Shown: in pieces, positions 21,546-32,805 of the stretch
Layout of the letters: every line of letters starts with the position of its first letter
How positions within the stretch are numbered: the stretch's first letter is position 1
Source: Magicicada septendecula
Lineage: Eukaryota; Arthropoda; Insecta; Hemiptera; Cicadidae
DNA length: 64,000 nucleotides
Assembly (NCBI GenBank): GCA_034769895.1
Contig: CM068373.1
Location: forward strand, 26,912,120 to 26,976,119
Direction: 5' to 3'
Notes under the pieces: generated by a model
What the model saw: only the letters and a program-made list of their open reading frames with translations
Database searches by the model: none
Told to the model about the DNA's origin: nothing
Made by a program: the position numbers and the translations under genes

Positions 21546-22930
21546 CGTATTCGGTAAAAACAACAGCATGACGAAAACACAACAATCATCTGCAAGCGTG
21601 TAAGCTACATTACACTACAGCGCATGCGCGTCCCCACTCTTCTATCCCACTGTGCGTAATAACGAACGGACCTTACAATCGCATTACTTTACGGTGGCCG
21701 CTTCGTAGCTGCGTGAAGAGTGAGGGTAGTGGGGAGATTCAGTGTGATTAGCTGTAACACTTCATTTCAAAAACGTCCGTCTTTTTACTATATTGCTACA
21801 CCCGGCTCTAATACCCTTATCTATTTAATTATTATAACTCCGAGTTTTACATATTGTTGACATTTCCGGATTTCATCCAACTAACTACTATTTGTAATTT
21901 TACTCAGTATTACTCGAAACTAATTATGTATTTGTAATACCAGAACAATGTTATTTGTTAAATAATGTAAATAATAAATAATTACTAGTATTGGCCGCTT
22001 TTCTGTCCTGAATTGTTTTATTTTCCTGAGATTTATCAATTCTTTCTCTTGACGTTAATTTAATACACTTCTATTATTTCTAATCTTCCTCCATTTAAAC
22101 TCTAAGTTTATAATAACTTTTCTTAAACATGATAAGCTACCTTAAAAGCTTACACTAGACCTAAGAAGTTGATGAAGTTATCGTACCGTAGGGTTGAAAA
22201 TAATAATTAAATGAAATACAGGCCTATACGGTAAATGTTTTTGAAAACGCATCAACACTTACGCACTCAGTAAGATGTGCCGTTACACTGACAAAAAACA
22301 GGGGTCTGCGCATATCACTTTCACCAAGGTTGGCGGCCACCATAAAATGCGCACTGTATACTTTCTGGATACGTTTCGTATAACGCTGTATGTGATAAAA
22401 GCTTCAGCAAATCAGTTGTTAGTAATTTTTTGTGTTTGTAAAATGTGTGTGGTAGAGTATCTCTGTAATCGACTTTCCTTACGATGTGCGGAAGAGACGA
22501 AGTGATGGTTGTAGTAATGTTATGGCGGTTAGAGTTCGTAAACTTGTTTAATTAACAAAGTTAAATTGAACTGGTACGCCTCGTAAGTCAGCGTGAACGT
22601 TTTGCCATATTTTACAGAATTAGCATAAGTTGTTTGATAATCATCTCTGCTGTGATTACACGTCTGAGAACTAAACGCACCCAGCATACTTCAAAATATA
22701 CAAAAACTGTAATTAGAGACGACCGTGTACATGACGAACACAAATTCGTTGGTAATATTGACATATAAATATATTTTATTTTAAATGTTCACTGCTTGTC
22801 ACTGAGTTCCTACATACATTAAAATGCAACTCTATTAATTCACGCTCAACATTCACGTCATCCACAAAAACATTTCTCTTAACAATGCAGTTCTATCTTA
22901 GCAAAAACCATTCCGTCATTTGCTTTCATT
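21546..22930. other. No recognisable gene
   Basis: AT-rich sequence. The ORF at 22275-22505 has no recognisable domain. Confidence 0.4.
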
Positions 22931-22934
22931 ATCC

Positions 22935-23318
22935 ATAGATGAGGGAAAACACTAAGCTTAAGTTTTATAAGACTATGGGTGTACCGGTGGCGCTGTATGG
23001 GAATGAGACATGGGTACTATCACAGAGAGACAGACGGAAGGTTACGTCAGCAATTAAATGTCTCTCAGGTTGGTCAAAGCGTGCACGTTAAGAGACAGAA
23101 TTAACAATGCACAGATAAGGTGAAAATTACAGATTTTTAAATTACAAGATATATTTACGGAATACAAGGCCTATTGGTGTAATCATTTGGGAAGAATGCA
23201 GCAAGATCGCCTTCCCAAACTTGCCTTGAATTATAAACCCACAGAGTATCTTAATGTGGGGCGCCCGAGGACGAGATGCTTTCCGGAACAAGCGGTCCAG
23301 CCTAACCCGTGAAGTGGA
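22935..23318 (+). pseudogene. LINE reverse transcriptase C-terminal tail
   Basis: The reading includes KLKFYKTMGVPVALYGNETW, WVLSQRDRRKVTSAIKCL, then after gaps WFDHLGRMQQDRLPKLALNY, KPTEYLNVGRPRTRCF. This matches the FYKxxxxPxLLYGxETW ... HxxRMxxxRxPKxxxxYxPxGxxxxGRPRxRW tail of endonuclease/RT LINEs. The element ends in the (ATG)n run at 23319. Confidence 0.75.
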
Positions 23319-23351
23319 GATGATGATGATGATGATGATGATGATCATGAT
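23319..23351. repeat. (ATG)n microsatellite at LINE 3' end
   Basis: GATGATGATG... runs directly after the LINE stop region. Confidence 0.9.
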
Positions 23352-24117
23352 GATGCTTTCATTCTTCCTAATACCACAATTTTTGTTATATTCTCATACA
23401 GCGTTCCCAGCAGTTCACGCATATTATTCAACCTGCATTTGTTTATGTTCCATGATGCTTTTAACAAAACTTTACAACTTTTTCCCGCTAAATAATGTAG
23501 TATTGGCACTAGCATAGATAAAACTTATGTGGACGTTAGAAGTAACGTTTTCACATATAGATTAGTAGGTCATAATTCACCGTAATATAGTTCGCAAAAA
23601 TTAAATTAGTTATCGTTAATAATTAAGTATTATTGAAGTACTAAAATGAAAAGCGATAAAAATTACACGAAGGGAAAAACAAAATCACCAAAGACGGGGT
23701 ACTATAAAACAAAGCAAATACTAAAGAAAAAAAGAAAACAAACGCACGACAGCTGTGGGAAGGTTGATTATGAAGGTTTAGATGGTGAAAAATGAGGAAA
23801 GCCTAGAGCTACATAAAGAGATTAACAATAATGGAGAACAATTCTCTCGCTCCATTAATAACAGAGCTGGTATTAACGTCCGACTGACACCAAGACGTGA
23901 GAAACACAGCCTTCCCGCCGGAAAATCGATGTACCTGCATTTCTTTCCTTTCTTCTAGAGCGATAAATTTTACGCAAATATTTATGTAAATAATGATTCG
24001 CCTTGCAGTTTAGACTCTAACGTTTTCCATTTCACTGTTAATTCAAACAGAATATGACATATTTACTTCTAATATTTATTCAGATTTTTCAAAGAACACA
24101 CTCTTCATGATCACGTA
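23352..24117. other. No recognisable gene
   Basis: AT-rich sequence; nothing recognised. Confidence 0.4.
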
Positions 24118-25435
24118 TATTGTTACGGAATCCGGAAAAACTGTTACGTAATACCGAACTTACTACAAGTATCTCGACTAGTCCAGCTGTTAGGCCAGTC
24201 AATTTGTACATTAAAAAAGGCTAAAATCGCAATAATTCATGTAGTTTTAATGTTTTGATATGTTGTTAGGACCAGTACCAGTAGTGTGAATCCACGTTTG
24301 CAGCTTCGAAAGACCTGTGCTAACTGCGTAATGCGTGAAAAACTGCAAAATTTTCGGACTTTTTTCAGTTTTTGCCTTATAACTCTTAAAGTATGCGTTG
24401 TAGGGAAAACATTATACATGTATTTTCTAAAGTAGATTAAATTTACAACAATTTGAGCCCAACCGCACTCTGTACGTCCGATAGTTTCCAAGATACAGCA
24501 CTTCAAAAATTGGCCATTTTTTCCAAAAAGTGAAAAATTTTAATTTTGGTCGGGTTTCGAGCCAAATATCGGGAAACGTACTCATCCTACGAAGAAAGTC
24601 GTATGGGATGAATTTGTAGTAAATTTATTTAGCTTTAATTTAAGTACAGAACAATGCCTGTAGATTTAATAGTTCTCTCATTATTTGGAAAAAACCAAAA
24701 AATGGGAAAATTGGATTTTGGGAGAAATGGATCTAAACACTTCCCATGACGATTTGTGGGTATTTGAAAGAAAAAAAAAGGCATAAAACCATGTAAAAGG
24801 AATGAAATACGTATTTAATTAAATTGAATGTCATAAAATAGTACAATAATAGAAATATTCATAATAAAAAATGGCAATGTCAAAATTATGATCGCTTGGA
24901 AGGTCTATGATTACATCACTGGCCAATTTAATGTGTGTGTGCTTACATAATGCTGCTACTTTGCGGTGAAAAAAATTACGCGTCAACTATCGAGTCTATA
25001 CCAGTCCGTACCGGTCAGCGCAGTGTGTTCAAGGACACTGTTTCTAGTGGATTCTCGAGAGCGCCTGTTTCTTTAACAAGTCATCTAAAGTGACAGATAC
25101 TTCAGGAAATCAGCGGGGTATAAATACAGCCATTCAGCAACGGTCAAGTCAGTTTTAGTGGCGATATATATTCCAGTACGGTTCGAAATACTGCGGCGAA
25201 GTGTTATGTGTTTTATATTTGTGCCGGACAATTGTAATGCAACTGTGTTTTATACTCGTTGACATTATTATTACGTGTGAACAATTTTTATTTGATTTGT
25301 TATAAAAGATTATCTTGTTGATTACAAACTGTTTAATTGTGATAATTAAATGTGGTGATTAGTGACTTAATTGGTGTATTGTATTTAGTTTTCCACTGAA
25401 CCATACGACGATCAGTTACCACACCGTCGTAAAAA
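24118..25435 (+). mobile_element. LTR-like repeat (+) split by an insertion
   Basis: 24118-24191 matches the 5' end of the LTR-like repeat in plus orientation (TATTGTTACG, ACTGTTACGTAATAC, CTAGTCCAGCTGT), and 24929-25435 matches the rest. The latter includes AATGTGTGTGTGC, TACCGGTCAGCGCAGTGTG, the promoter-like GGGGTATAAATACAGCC and CCATACGACGATCAG near the 3' end. The copy at 47226-47834, read on its minus strand, has these two parts joined, which defines the insertion at 24192-24928. Confidence 0.7.
24192..24928. mobile_element. Unclassified ~737-bp insertion in the LTR-like repeat
   Basis: The uninterrupted copy at 47226-47834 lacks this segment. Its ends carry short inverted GGCCAGT / ACTGGCC repeats (about 24194-24200 and 24917-24923), with TTA or TTAA-like bases at the borders. 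The exact target duplication is unclear. There is no coding capacity. Probably a MITE. Confidence 0.55.
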
Positions 25436-25914
25436 TATTTAATTGCAATTTGTATTCATATTCTTCAAACAACACACTGTTTGAATACACATTTTCAGAG
25501 TATATTATAATTTTAAGTTGTTAACATAAACAGAACCATAAAAAGGCAGTAAAACAAAAATATACAGATTGATTAGTACAAGCAGCACATGATTTTAGAA
25601 TTTACTAGGCGCTTAGATAACAAAGAATGAACTCGTAATAAATTTCCGAACCCAATCGTCATTCGTTGTACCTGAAAATAACGGAGCTTCTCGAGTATAC
25701 AAGGACATTTTAAATGTTGGTATTTAAAATGTTGCAATATATATTTTGGTGGAACAATTTTATCAACAGTACGATTTTATTTATCATACCGTTCGCATTA
25801 CAAAGTACCTTTAAAAGTGTATATTAACAGTTTGTTAAATCTAGATGCTGCTTTAATCGTTTCCGTTAGCCCTCCATATGCAGCGTACCATAGAAGTGAC
25901 AGCACAAACATGTA
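25436..25914. other. Spacer between oppositely oriented LTR-like repeats
   Basis: AT-rich; no gene recognised. The two flanking repeats point in opposite directions, so this is not the interior of one LTR element. Confidence 0.45.
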
Positions 25915-26483
25915 CGGCGGTCTAACTGATCGTCGTATGGTACAGTGGAAAACAAAATACAAGATACCAATGAAGTCACTAATCACCAGATTTAATTATC
26001 ACAATTAAACAGTTTGTAATCAATAGTCTCTTACAACAAATCAAATAAAAATTTTTCACACGCAATAAAAATGTCAACTAATATAAAACACAATCGTATT
26101 ACAATTGTCCCGCGCGATTTTAAAACACATAACACTTCGCCGCACTGTGTGAATCGCCCGACAATAACTGAAAACTAAGCAGCAGATGTGGGCTATTATT
26201 TATAGTCTGCAGGGTTCCGTAAAGTGCGTCCTTAACAAGCCATCGAAAATTCTAGAGGACACTTCAGCGCGACCTTAGCAGAAACGCGCACCGTTGGGCT
26301 AATTGAGAAACTTTTCGACCAACGCTATCGAATGTACAAGATTGTTCCGTATTAAGTAACATTGCCTCGCGTGTTAATCGTCACGTACGCAGTACAGCTG
26401 CGGCAATGGAGCAGAACAACGTTCTGCAATGTATCAGAACGGTCCGCAATGGGGTAACTTTTCCTGCATTACGTAACAATATA
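25915..26483 (-). mobile_element. LTR-like repeat (-)
   Basis: Begins TACGGCGGTCTAACTGATCG and ends TTACGTAACAATATAATAA, as in the 47226 copy, with the shared interior blocks CGTATGGTACAGTGGAAAAC, TTAATTATCACAATTAAAC and TCGTATTACAATTGTCCCG. It is a diverged copy. Confidence 0.65.
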
Positions 26484-26558
26484 ATAACATATTGTCACCT
26501 TATCCTAATACAAGAAGTTTTTATTCTTCGTATTGTTTAAATTAGCAGCCATCCTTAC

Positions 26559-26741
26559 TATTTCTTTTATGAATTTGCTCACTGCTATAATTTTTATTGT
26601 TCGACTAAGCTTTTCGTCATCACTGACATCTTCAGGTCTTAAACATCTTCAGGTTGTTTAAGACCTGAAGATGTCAGTGATGACGAAAAGCTTAGTCGAA
26701 CAATAAAAATTATAGCAGTGAGCAAATTCATAAAAGAAATA
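26559..26741. repeat. Perfect 86-bp inverted repeat with 11-bp spacer
   Basis: 26559-26644 is exactly complementary to 26656-26741. The spacer is ATCTTCAGGTT. The arms contain CTGAAGATGTCAGTGATGAC followed by GAAAAGC, a relative of the motif at PLE ends. The lack of any mismatch contrasts with the decayed surroundings. Confidence 0.95.
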
Positions 26742-26959
26742 AGAAGTTTTTAGATAATCATTTCTACTGCAGATTGCGTATGTACTCACCAACGTATATC
26801 GAATTATAGATTTTACTTTAATAAATAACGTCTGTGTTATTGGATAACACACAAACCTTCCAACATGTGTTCCAAGATGAGCTTAAATTATTTTCACACA
26901 TAAAGTGCAAGACGTTTTGTTGTTATTTTGATTTGACAAGTTTTCGTAAAAATTTAAAT

Positions 26960-27420
26960 TACTAAATTACAAACACAAAGATGAGACTTTTATGCTGCTA
27001 CGTATTCTCGGTCTTCTTCTACGGTTTAAAATCTTGGACTTTGACTGAAGCCACAATTAAAAAATTTGAATCTTTCGAAATATGGCTTTACCGTAGAATC
27101 CTGGACATTTCATGGACAGCACGTATAACTGATGTTGAAGTTCTTAGGAAGATAAAGAAAGAAATGGAAGTTATTAACACAGTGAAGATAAGAAAGCTTC
27201 AGTATTTGGGACATTTCACGAGCAATGAACAGATATTTAATGTATTGCAGTCAATAATATAGGGAAAAGTACTTGGAAAGAGAGGAGTTAGGCGACTGAG
27301 AATATATCATGGCTGAGAAATTTAAGGACCTGGTTTGGCATGAATACAACTGACATATTCCGTGCAGCAGTACAGAAAGTTAAAATAATCTGTACAGTAT
27401 CTAACATCCGAAACTGATAG
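26960..27420 (+). pseudogene. LINE reverse transcriptase C-terminal tail
   Basis: 26981-27262 reads MRLLCCYVFSVFFYGLKSW, TLTEATIKKFESFEIWLYRR, ILDISWTARITDVEVLRK and VKIRKLQYLGHFTSNEQ, then IQGK-type remnants and GVRRLRI after stops. The same protein tail occurs on the minus strand at 50398-50706 (WTLTEATTKKLESFEMWLYR), so both belong to one LINE family. It runs into the (GAA)n array. Confidence 0.85.
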
Positions 27421-27426
27421 CAACAA

Positions 27427-27575
27427 TAAGAAGAAGAAGAAGAAGAAAAAGAAGAAGAAGAAGAAGAAGAAGAAGAAGAAGAAGAAGAAGAAGAAGAAGA
27501 AGAAGAAGAAGAAGAAGAAGAAGAAGAAGAAGAAGAAGAAGAAGAAGACGAAGAAGAAGAAGAAGAAGAAGAAGT
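27427..27575. repeat. (AAG)n microsatellite, ~149 bp
   Basis: AAGAAGAAG with a few interruptions (AAAAAG, GACGAAG), at the 3' end of a LINE copy. Its minus strand is an artefactual poly-Phe frame. Confidence 0.98.
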
Positions 27576-28275
27576 TTAGGTTTAAACTTGTATTTAACAT
27601 TTTAAATTTAATAAAATCTGCAGCCCCAAGACCCCCAAGAGAACCTGGCAATAATGAGGTAATACAGCTAGGTTAGTAAAGCATATTTGTTTCATTACCA
27701 GAATATGTAACAATGCAAATATGGGTCTACACCGAACCCCATCAGGAACAAATTGGGTCTGCCAAAGCGTAGAGATTAGGCATAATTTGTCAGCATGGTG
27801 CTGCTACCCTTAGTTAGGTTGAATATTTAGCTCGTTACATCTGTACTATTTACCTTCATATACTAAAGACCTCAAATTGAATTTAGATATGAAAATTGTT
27901 CAATTGTGTTTACCAGTTAAAATCGATTAATTTTTAGTTTTCCTTATTCATCTTCTATTTACTTCTTTCTTCCTTTTCCTTTTAAATTGCACTTTGCGCT
28001 CTGAACGGTACCCTTTTATTACCAGCAAGTGGTACATCATAATAGTATAAAGGGTTTTAGTTTGAAGTATCACTTTGCTCTTCCTTTCAAAATAAACTTT
28101 TACTTAATTCGCTTCATCTCGCTTTTGGCACTTATAATCATAAGTAAATTTCTGTCATCCAGGAGAAAAATTCCATTAAATTTTCTTATATTCTTATTTC
28201 TTATTTCGTCGTGTAGGTCTAATTTGTATCACTGCACATAAAGCTTGGTTTAAACATGTTTTTTTTTTCATTTCT
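27576..28275. other. No gene; part of a dispersed repeat
   Basis: 27760-27850 is related to 14745-14850 and 35975-36085. Confidence 0.4.
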
Positions 28276-28800
28276 CATCATCATCATTACCACTCTAAGG
28301 ACTAGGCCTTAGATCTGTCCCGGAACCCATCTCCTCCTCGGTCTACCGACATCTCTCTTCCCAGAATGGTGATAACACAAAGCAGCCACAGGTAAACGGA
28401 TGTCAGTCATGCAATTTAAGTGTTCACACCTTCTCCTCCTGTAGTCTTCAATCCTCTGGTGTAATGATATAATGTTTAAATTGCGTCTAATACCCTCGTT
28501 CCGTCTCCGGTCCAAGAGAGAACAACCTTACGTCCCTCTTAGAAATTTCATTTCGGCTGCCTGAATCCTCTGCACGTCCCTGTTACCAAACGTCCATGTC
28601 CCACTAGCATACAGGAATGTGGGGACAGTCACAGTTTTATAAAATTTCATTCGGGTATCCTTCTATGTTTTATTTTTCAGGTACCTATGAATCGTTCCAC
28701 AGATGCGTCTAAATTTTGTTACCTTACTATCACAATCAATATCAGTTCCATATGAGATATTACAATACAGGTAATTGAAATGACTAACCTGATGAAAGAA
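28276..28800 (-). pseudogene. LINE reverse transcriptase C-terminal tail
   Basis: The minus-strand reading contains RRICGTIHRYLKNKT, KDTRMKFYKTVTVPTFLYAS, GTWTFGNRDVQRIQAAEMKF, then RRRNEGIRRNLNI, QRIEDYRRRRCEHLN and RLPVAALCYHHSGKRDVGRP. This is the tail of the RTE/CFDP2-like LINE class. It ends at a (CAT)n run at 28276-28289, which is (ATG)n in its orientation. Confidence 0.8.
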
Positions 28801-29895
28801 ATTTTTATTTCTTAAGTTCAAAAAATTACCACTGTGTACTTTTGTTATACTGTAGTGTCTGCTGTGACTTAGTCACCCCTCGATCGTTACCAAGCTACGC
28901 GTGTTTTACTACAATGCCAACGGCGGGTTTTTGTACATCTCAATACGTTATAAGACAAATAAGTCGTTCATCGTTCAGAAACGGTGAGGACACTCCACTG
29001 CCGGCTCAATAAAACCAATAAACAGAGCCACTTAACAACAAGGTCAACAGGTAGACCTACAGTGCTGTAATCGTTAATAACAGAGTCCCAGCTTAACAGC
29101 TTAAGCTGTGATGTAGGCTACACAGTCACAGCTTTAAATGCAGAATATGTTAGTGTAAACACACGTTGCAGTCTACTGACCGTCATAACTGGTCAGTAAA
29201 TAACAACTGCGTTCAAAACAATTTGGCAAAATTAACACAACAGAAGTTATTACTTGGCAAGTGGTCGCATTGCATTGCGCGCTTGTCACAGATATCCAAA
29301 TATGGTCTCGTTTGGTGTGCAGTACAGTTTCAAACGTACAGATATTTATTATTTTTCCATTCCAGTGTGCTCGTATATTCCTGTCAAGTATTTCGCCTTT
29401 GCGGAAATTTGGGAAACTATCATTCTACAATCTCCGCCTACCTTTATGTACCTAGCTTCATATTTTTCCGTATCAAGCACGTATTCGATTAAAAACACGG
29501 CGGCATACGTCGATTGTAGAAAGGCATCAAACTATTTATTGTTAGCAGTGTTTCTTTTTATATTGTCACTCAGTTGACTTATTTGTTCTTGGGATGCATT
29601 GTTGCGTCCTTGCCAGGCTCAAGTCCTGTTCTACAACCATAGGAATGCAGAGCGAACCTTAACCATTTGGACGCTCAGAACAAAGCAATTCAGCAGATCG
29701 GAAATATAAATTGGCTATGCCAGATAAAACGACATTTTCTGGTAGCCTTCGTCTTATCAAGTACATACGTAAATTGTTCTTTAGTTAAAGTGGCGCTTAT
29801 AGATACTTGACTGCAATGAACGATAGCGATAGCTGTCTGGAGATTTAAAAACGCACTTTTCTGCCTACCTATCTATCTATCTATTTATCTATCAC
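28801..29895. other. No recognisable gene
   Basis: Three overlapping plus ORFs at 29166-29577 are in different frames and none has a recognised domain. (TATC)n-like bases lie near 29868-29893. Confidence 0.4.
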
Positions 29896-30785
29896 TTATC
29901 TAAAAACTAACAGATTATCAGAGCCCATTAAAATAACCGAAAGCGTTCGGCAGGGTTGCACCCTTTCTCCTGTTTTATTAATATTCTATATTAATATCTA
30001 TATAGATGATGCCATAAGGAAATGGAAATTGGACGCCCTCATAGTATTATACTTGGGGAAAGAAATTTACTTAAATATTTTAATGTATGCATACGATCCT
30101 GTGATTATCCAAGAAAATGAAAATGAGCTCCATAGGTCGTAGTTCTATCTTGCAAACATTTTAACAAATTACAACCCAACCACTTCCTTATCTAAAAGAA
30201 AAGGTATGGCTTTCTCTGGGGCAAATTATATTGAAACAACGATTATTATACAGTATTTGTCAATAGAACAGAAACTAGATTTCAATTATCTAGGGTGTAG
30301 CATCAAATATCAAGATGACAAGGAGGTTCAAAGCAAAATTAGTCTCTTCTAGTCGCTTTGTGGATGAATCATTAAACACTTAAACATGAAAACAAGGAAA
30401 GAGACGCAATTGAAATATTATCATGTAATGGGGCCCCATACCTCAACTACTGTATGGTAGTGAGACTTGATTTAGAAAAAACTAAAGCTATATTTAAAAT
30501 ACAAGGAGCGGAAGTGAGCTTCTTGAGGGTGTGTAAATGGTTGTACCAGAAGCGATCTTACAAGCTGTCTTAGAAACTAAGCATAGCTGAAAGCTTAAAT
30601 GAAAAAAAATCTCCCTGTGCAAAACGGAGTGGCGGTTACACGCAGAGAGAATGGATCCAACTATATTTTCAAAAGGAGCCCTTTACTATCATCCAAGGGG
30701 GAAGAAAAGTGTGGGAAGGCCCCGTTGTATGAACTCCATTGAGACTGGAACAGGCTACTAGCCTAAGCCGTAAAGTATGACAACG
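29896..30785 (+). pseudogene. LINE reverse transcriptase fragment, heavily decayed
   Basis: Pieces in order: a VRQGC.LSP.LF.IY-like reading near 29945-30000, frame-shifted remnants of the palm, QLLYGSET near 30450, and HAERMDPTIFSKGALYYHPR followed by GKKSVGRPR near 30640-30725. The last block is the standard tail of endonuclease/RT LINEs. There are many stops. Confidence 0.65.
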
Positions 30786-31034
30786 ACGACTTATCCATCT
30801 CCGACAATGTTATAAGTTACTAATCAGATAAGATGCTGAGACAGTTGCAGTAATTTATAGTTACCACATTAACTAATTTTGACCAGATTACTCCAAACAA
30901 AGTTAATAAAACAAGTTTTCAGTGGCAGGAAAATACAATTAGTCAATCGCAATAAACTCTAACCCAGTATGTTATCTGCTAATTTAATAAACATTTATCT
31001 GAAAAAAACCGTAATGCGTAACGTATAAAATATC
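30786..31034. other. No recognisable gene
   Basis: AT-rich; nothing recognised. Confidence 0.4.
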
Positions 31035-31560
31035 GTCACGACGGTATCACTGATCGTCGTATGGTACAGTGGAAAACAAAACACAAGACACCAATTAAGT
31101 CACTAATCACCAGCTTTAGTTATCACATTTAAACAGTTTGTAATCAACAAGAGAGTCTCTTACAACAAATCAAATAAAAATTGTTCACACGCAATAATAA
31201 TGTCTACTAATATAAAACACAATCGTATTACAATTTTCCCGCACGATTATAAAACACATAACACTTCGTCACTATAACCACTTGAACGCACAGAAAATCG
31301 CCCGACAATAACTCGCAACTGAAACTGAGCTGAGCGGCGCTGAGTACTTGTATCTATACCCCGCCGAAAATCCAGAAACATCCACATACTACGCATCAGC
31401 TCTACACTACGACGTAATTGATTGCGGCCTTGACACATTCCGCGCGCCTGGCGACATCTAGAAAAGTCTCGCGAATGCATGTTGAAATCACGTACGCACA
31501 CAACATTACAGCCGGATTCTTCTGGAACATTCGAGAAACACGTAGATTGTTCTGTAATTT
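31035..31560 (-). mobile_element. LTR-like repeat (-)
   Basis: Contains ACTGATCGTCGTATGGTACAG, ACACCAATTAAGTCAC, CAATCGTATTACAATTTTCC and ATACCCCGCCGAAAATCC, shared with 1-530 and 47226-47834. The terminus near 31035 (CGTCACGACGG) is mutated relative to TGTTACGGCGG. Confidence 0.65.
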
Positions 31561-31837
31561 CGTAATACTATATTGAATAATAAGCTGTTAGTGAACACGA
31601 AACGTAGGCAAATACTCGGAAGTTAGTACCGAAAGAAAATGCGTCCAGGACTGGTCGTTAAACAGAAAGAAACCACGAATTTTTATTGGTAACCTATCTT
31701 TAGGAACGAAATACGTAAACTTATTTTACTGATGGAAAATCATCTTGGTAGTAATCAGTCTACAAACAGACTGCAAAGATTCAATGCACCAGTTACAAAA
31801 TAATAACGGCATTACGCATAAAACATAATCATTATTA

Positions 31838-32275
31838 CAAAGGTTTTGTAAAATATATAAAAACACTTGGTAAGTTTCACAAATTTTTTATATTATTTTG
31901 AATGGTCATCATTATTTTAAATTTTTCATTCAGTTTATATTATGTTCAGTTAATTTTATATTTTGCATTCATGATTGTATTTAGTTTTTAAAGACACCTG
32001 ACCTTCCCTTGTCTCATGCACATACTCCCCCCCCGCGCCATCACAACACAGATGTTCCAGATACGCCCTAAACATGTGTTTACCACCTACACTCCACTAA
32101 CATCCTGTGTTCAGTAATTTCATTCACTCGCTCTTTGACAATGGCTTAAGTTAGTCGAAACAGCTGTCAGAGTAAATTAAAAATTTGTGAAACTTACCAA
32201 GTGCTTTTATATATTTTACAAAACCTTTGTATTAATATGTTTCACCAAGTGCCCAACGAGTCATCAATTAATATC
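31838..32275. repeat. Large foldback repeat, copy B
   Basis: Starts ACAAAGGTTTTGTAAAATAT ... CACTTGGTAAGTTTCAC and ends with the inverse of the same block (GTGAAACTTACCAAGTG ... ACAAAACCTTTGT), so it has ~55-bp inverted ends. Overall it is the reverse orientation of copy A at 16990-17455. It contains TTAGTCGAAACAGCTGTCAG preceded by CTTTGACAATGGCTTAAG. Confidence 0.75.
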
Positions 32276-32805
32276 GTGGTAATCATTATTTATAATCATT
32301 TAGTCAAATCGGTTAAACAAAAGACCAAACAACAAAGCAGGTTAGAAGCTTAGGAAGAAAGGATGCTTATTCGTACAGGAAGTTGGGTGAATAAAATTAC
32401 TTCAACGCGAACGTCAAGAAAATGGGGGAGAATGAGACAGCGAACATATTTTTATGAAAAGAAGTCGTGTTCTTTATTCTCACGCAGCAAAGTAAACACC
32501 CCTCACGATTTAACGGTTACTAAACTACTTCTTTCTGGTGCGTAAATTATGTCTACCCTTGCAATTTTTAGCATTTTACTCTAAACAGTAATTATAGTAC
32601 AATCAGTTATGCAAAGTACAGAAGGCGCTTTACCTTTCAACTAATGGAATAGAACTGTAGTCTTGAAACAGTGTTTTCTCTCTTTTAAACTCAAATAATA
32701 GCGTTGTTTTATTATTCTTTTAGGCAATTTTTTTAATAGTTGGTTACTTAATAACATGTGTTCTATTTGATTTTCTAGTAGTAAATTTAATCAGCTACAT
32801 ATACA
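32276..32805. other. No recognisable gene
   Basis: AT-rich sequence. The ORF at 32363-32545 has no recognisable domain. Confidence 0.4.

Noticed and set aside
21546..21800. 5' inverted repeat of the mariner relic
   Set aside because: I compared the region with the 3' end near 20985-21034 and found only short partial matches, so the border could not be set.
24118..26483. A complete LTR retrotransposon between the two repeats
   Set aside because: The two LTR-like copies are in opposite orientation and no gag/pol reading lies between them.
27322..27651. 109-codon minus ORF made largely of phenylalanine
   Set aside because: It is the minus-strand reading of the (AAG)n microsatellite at the end of a LINE fragment.
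29166..29577. Three overlapping plus ORFs
   Set aside because: Mutually exclusive frames, no family resemblance, no regulatory context.
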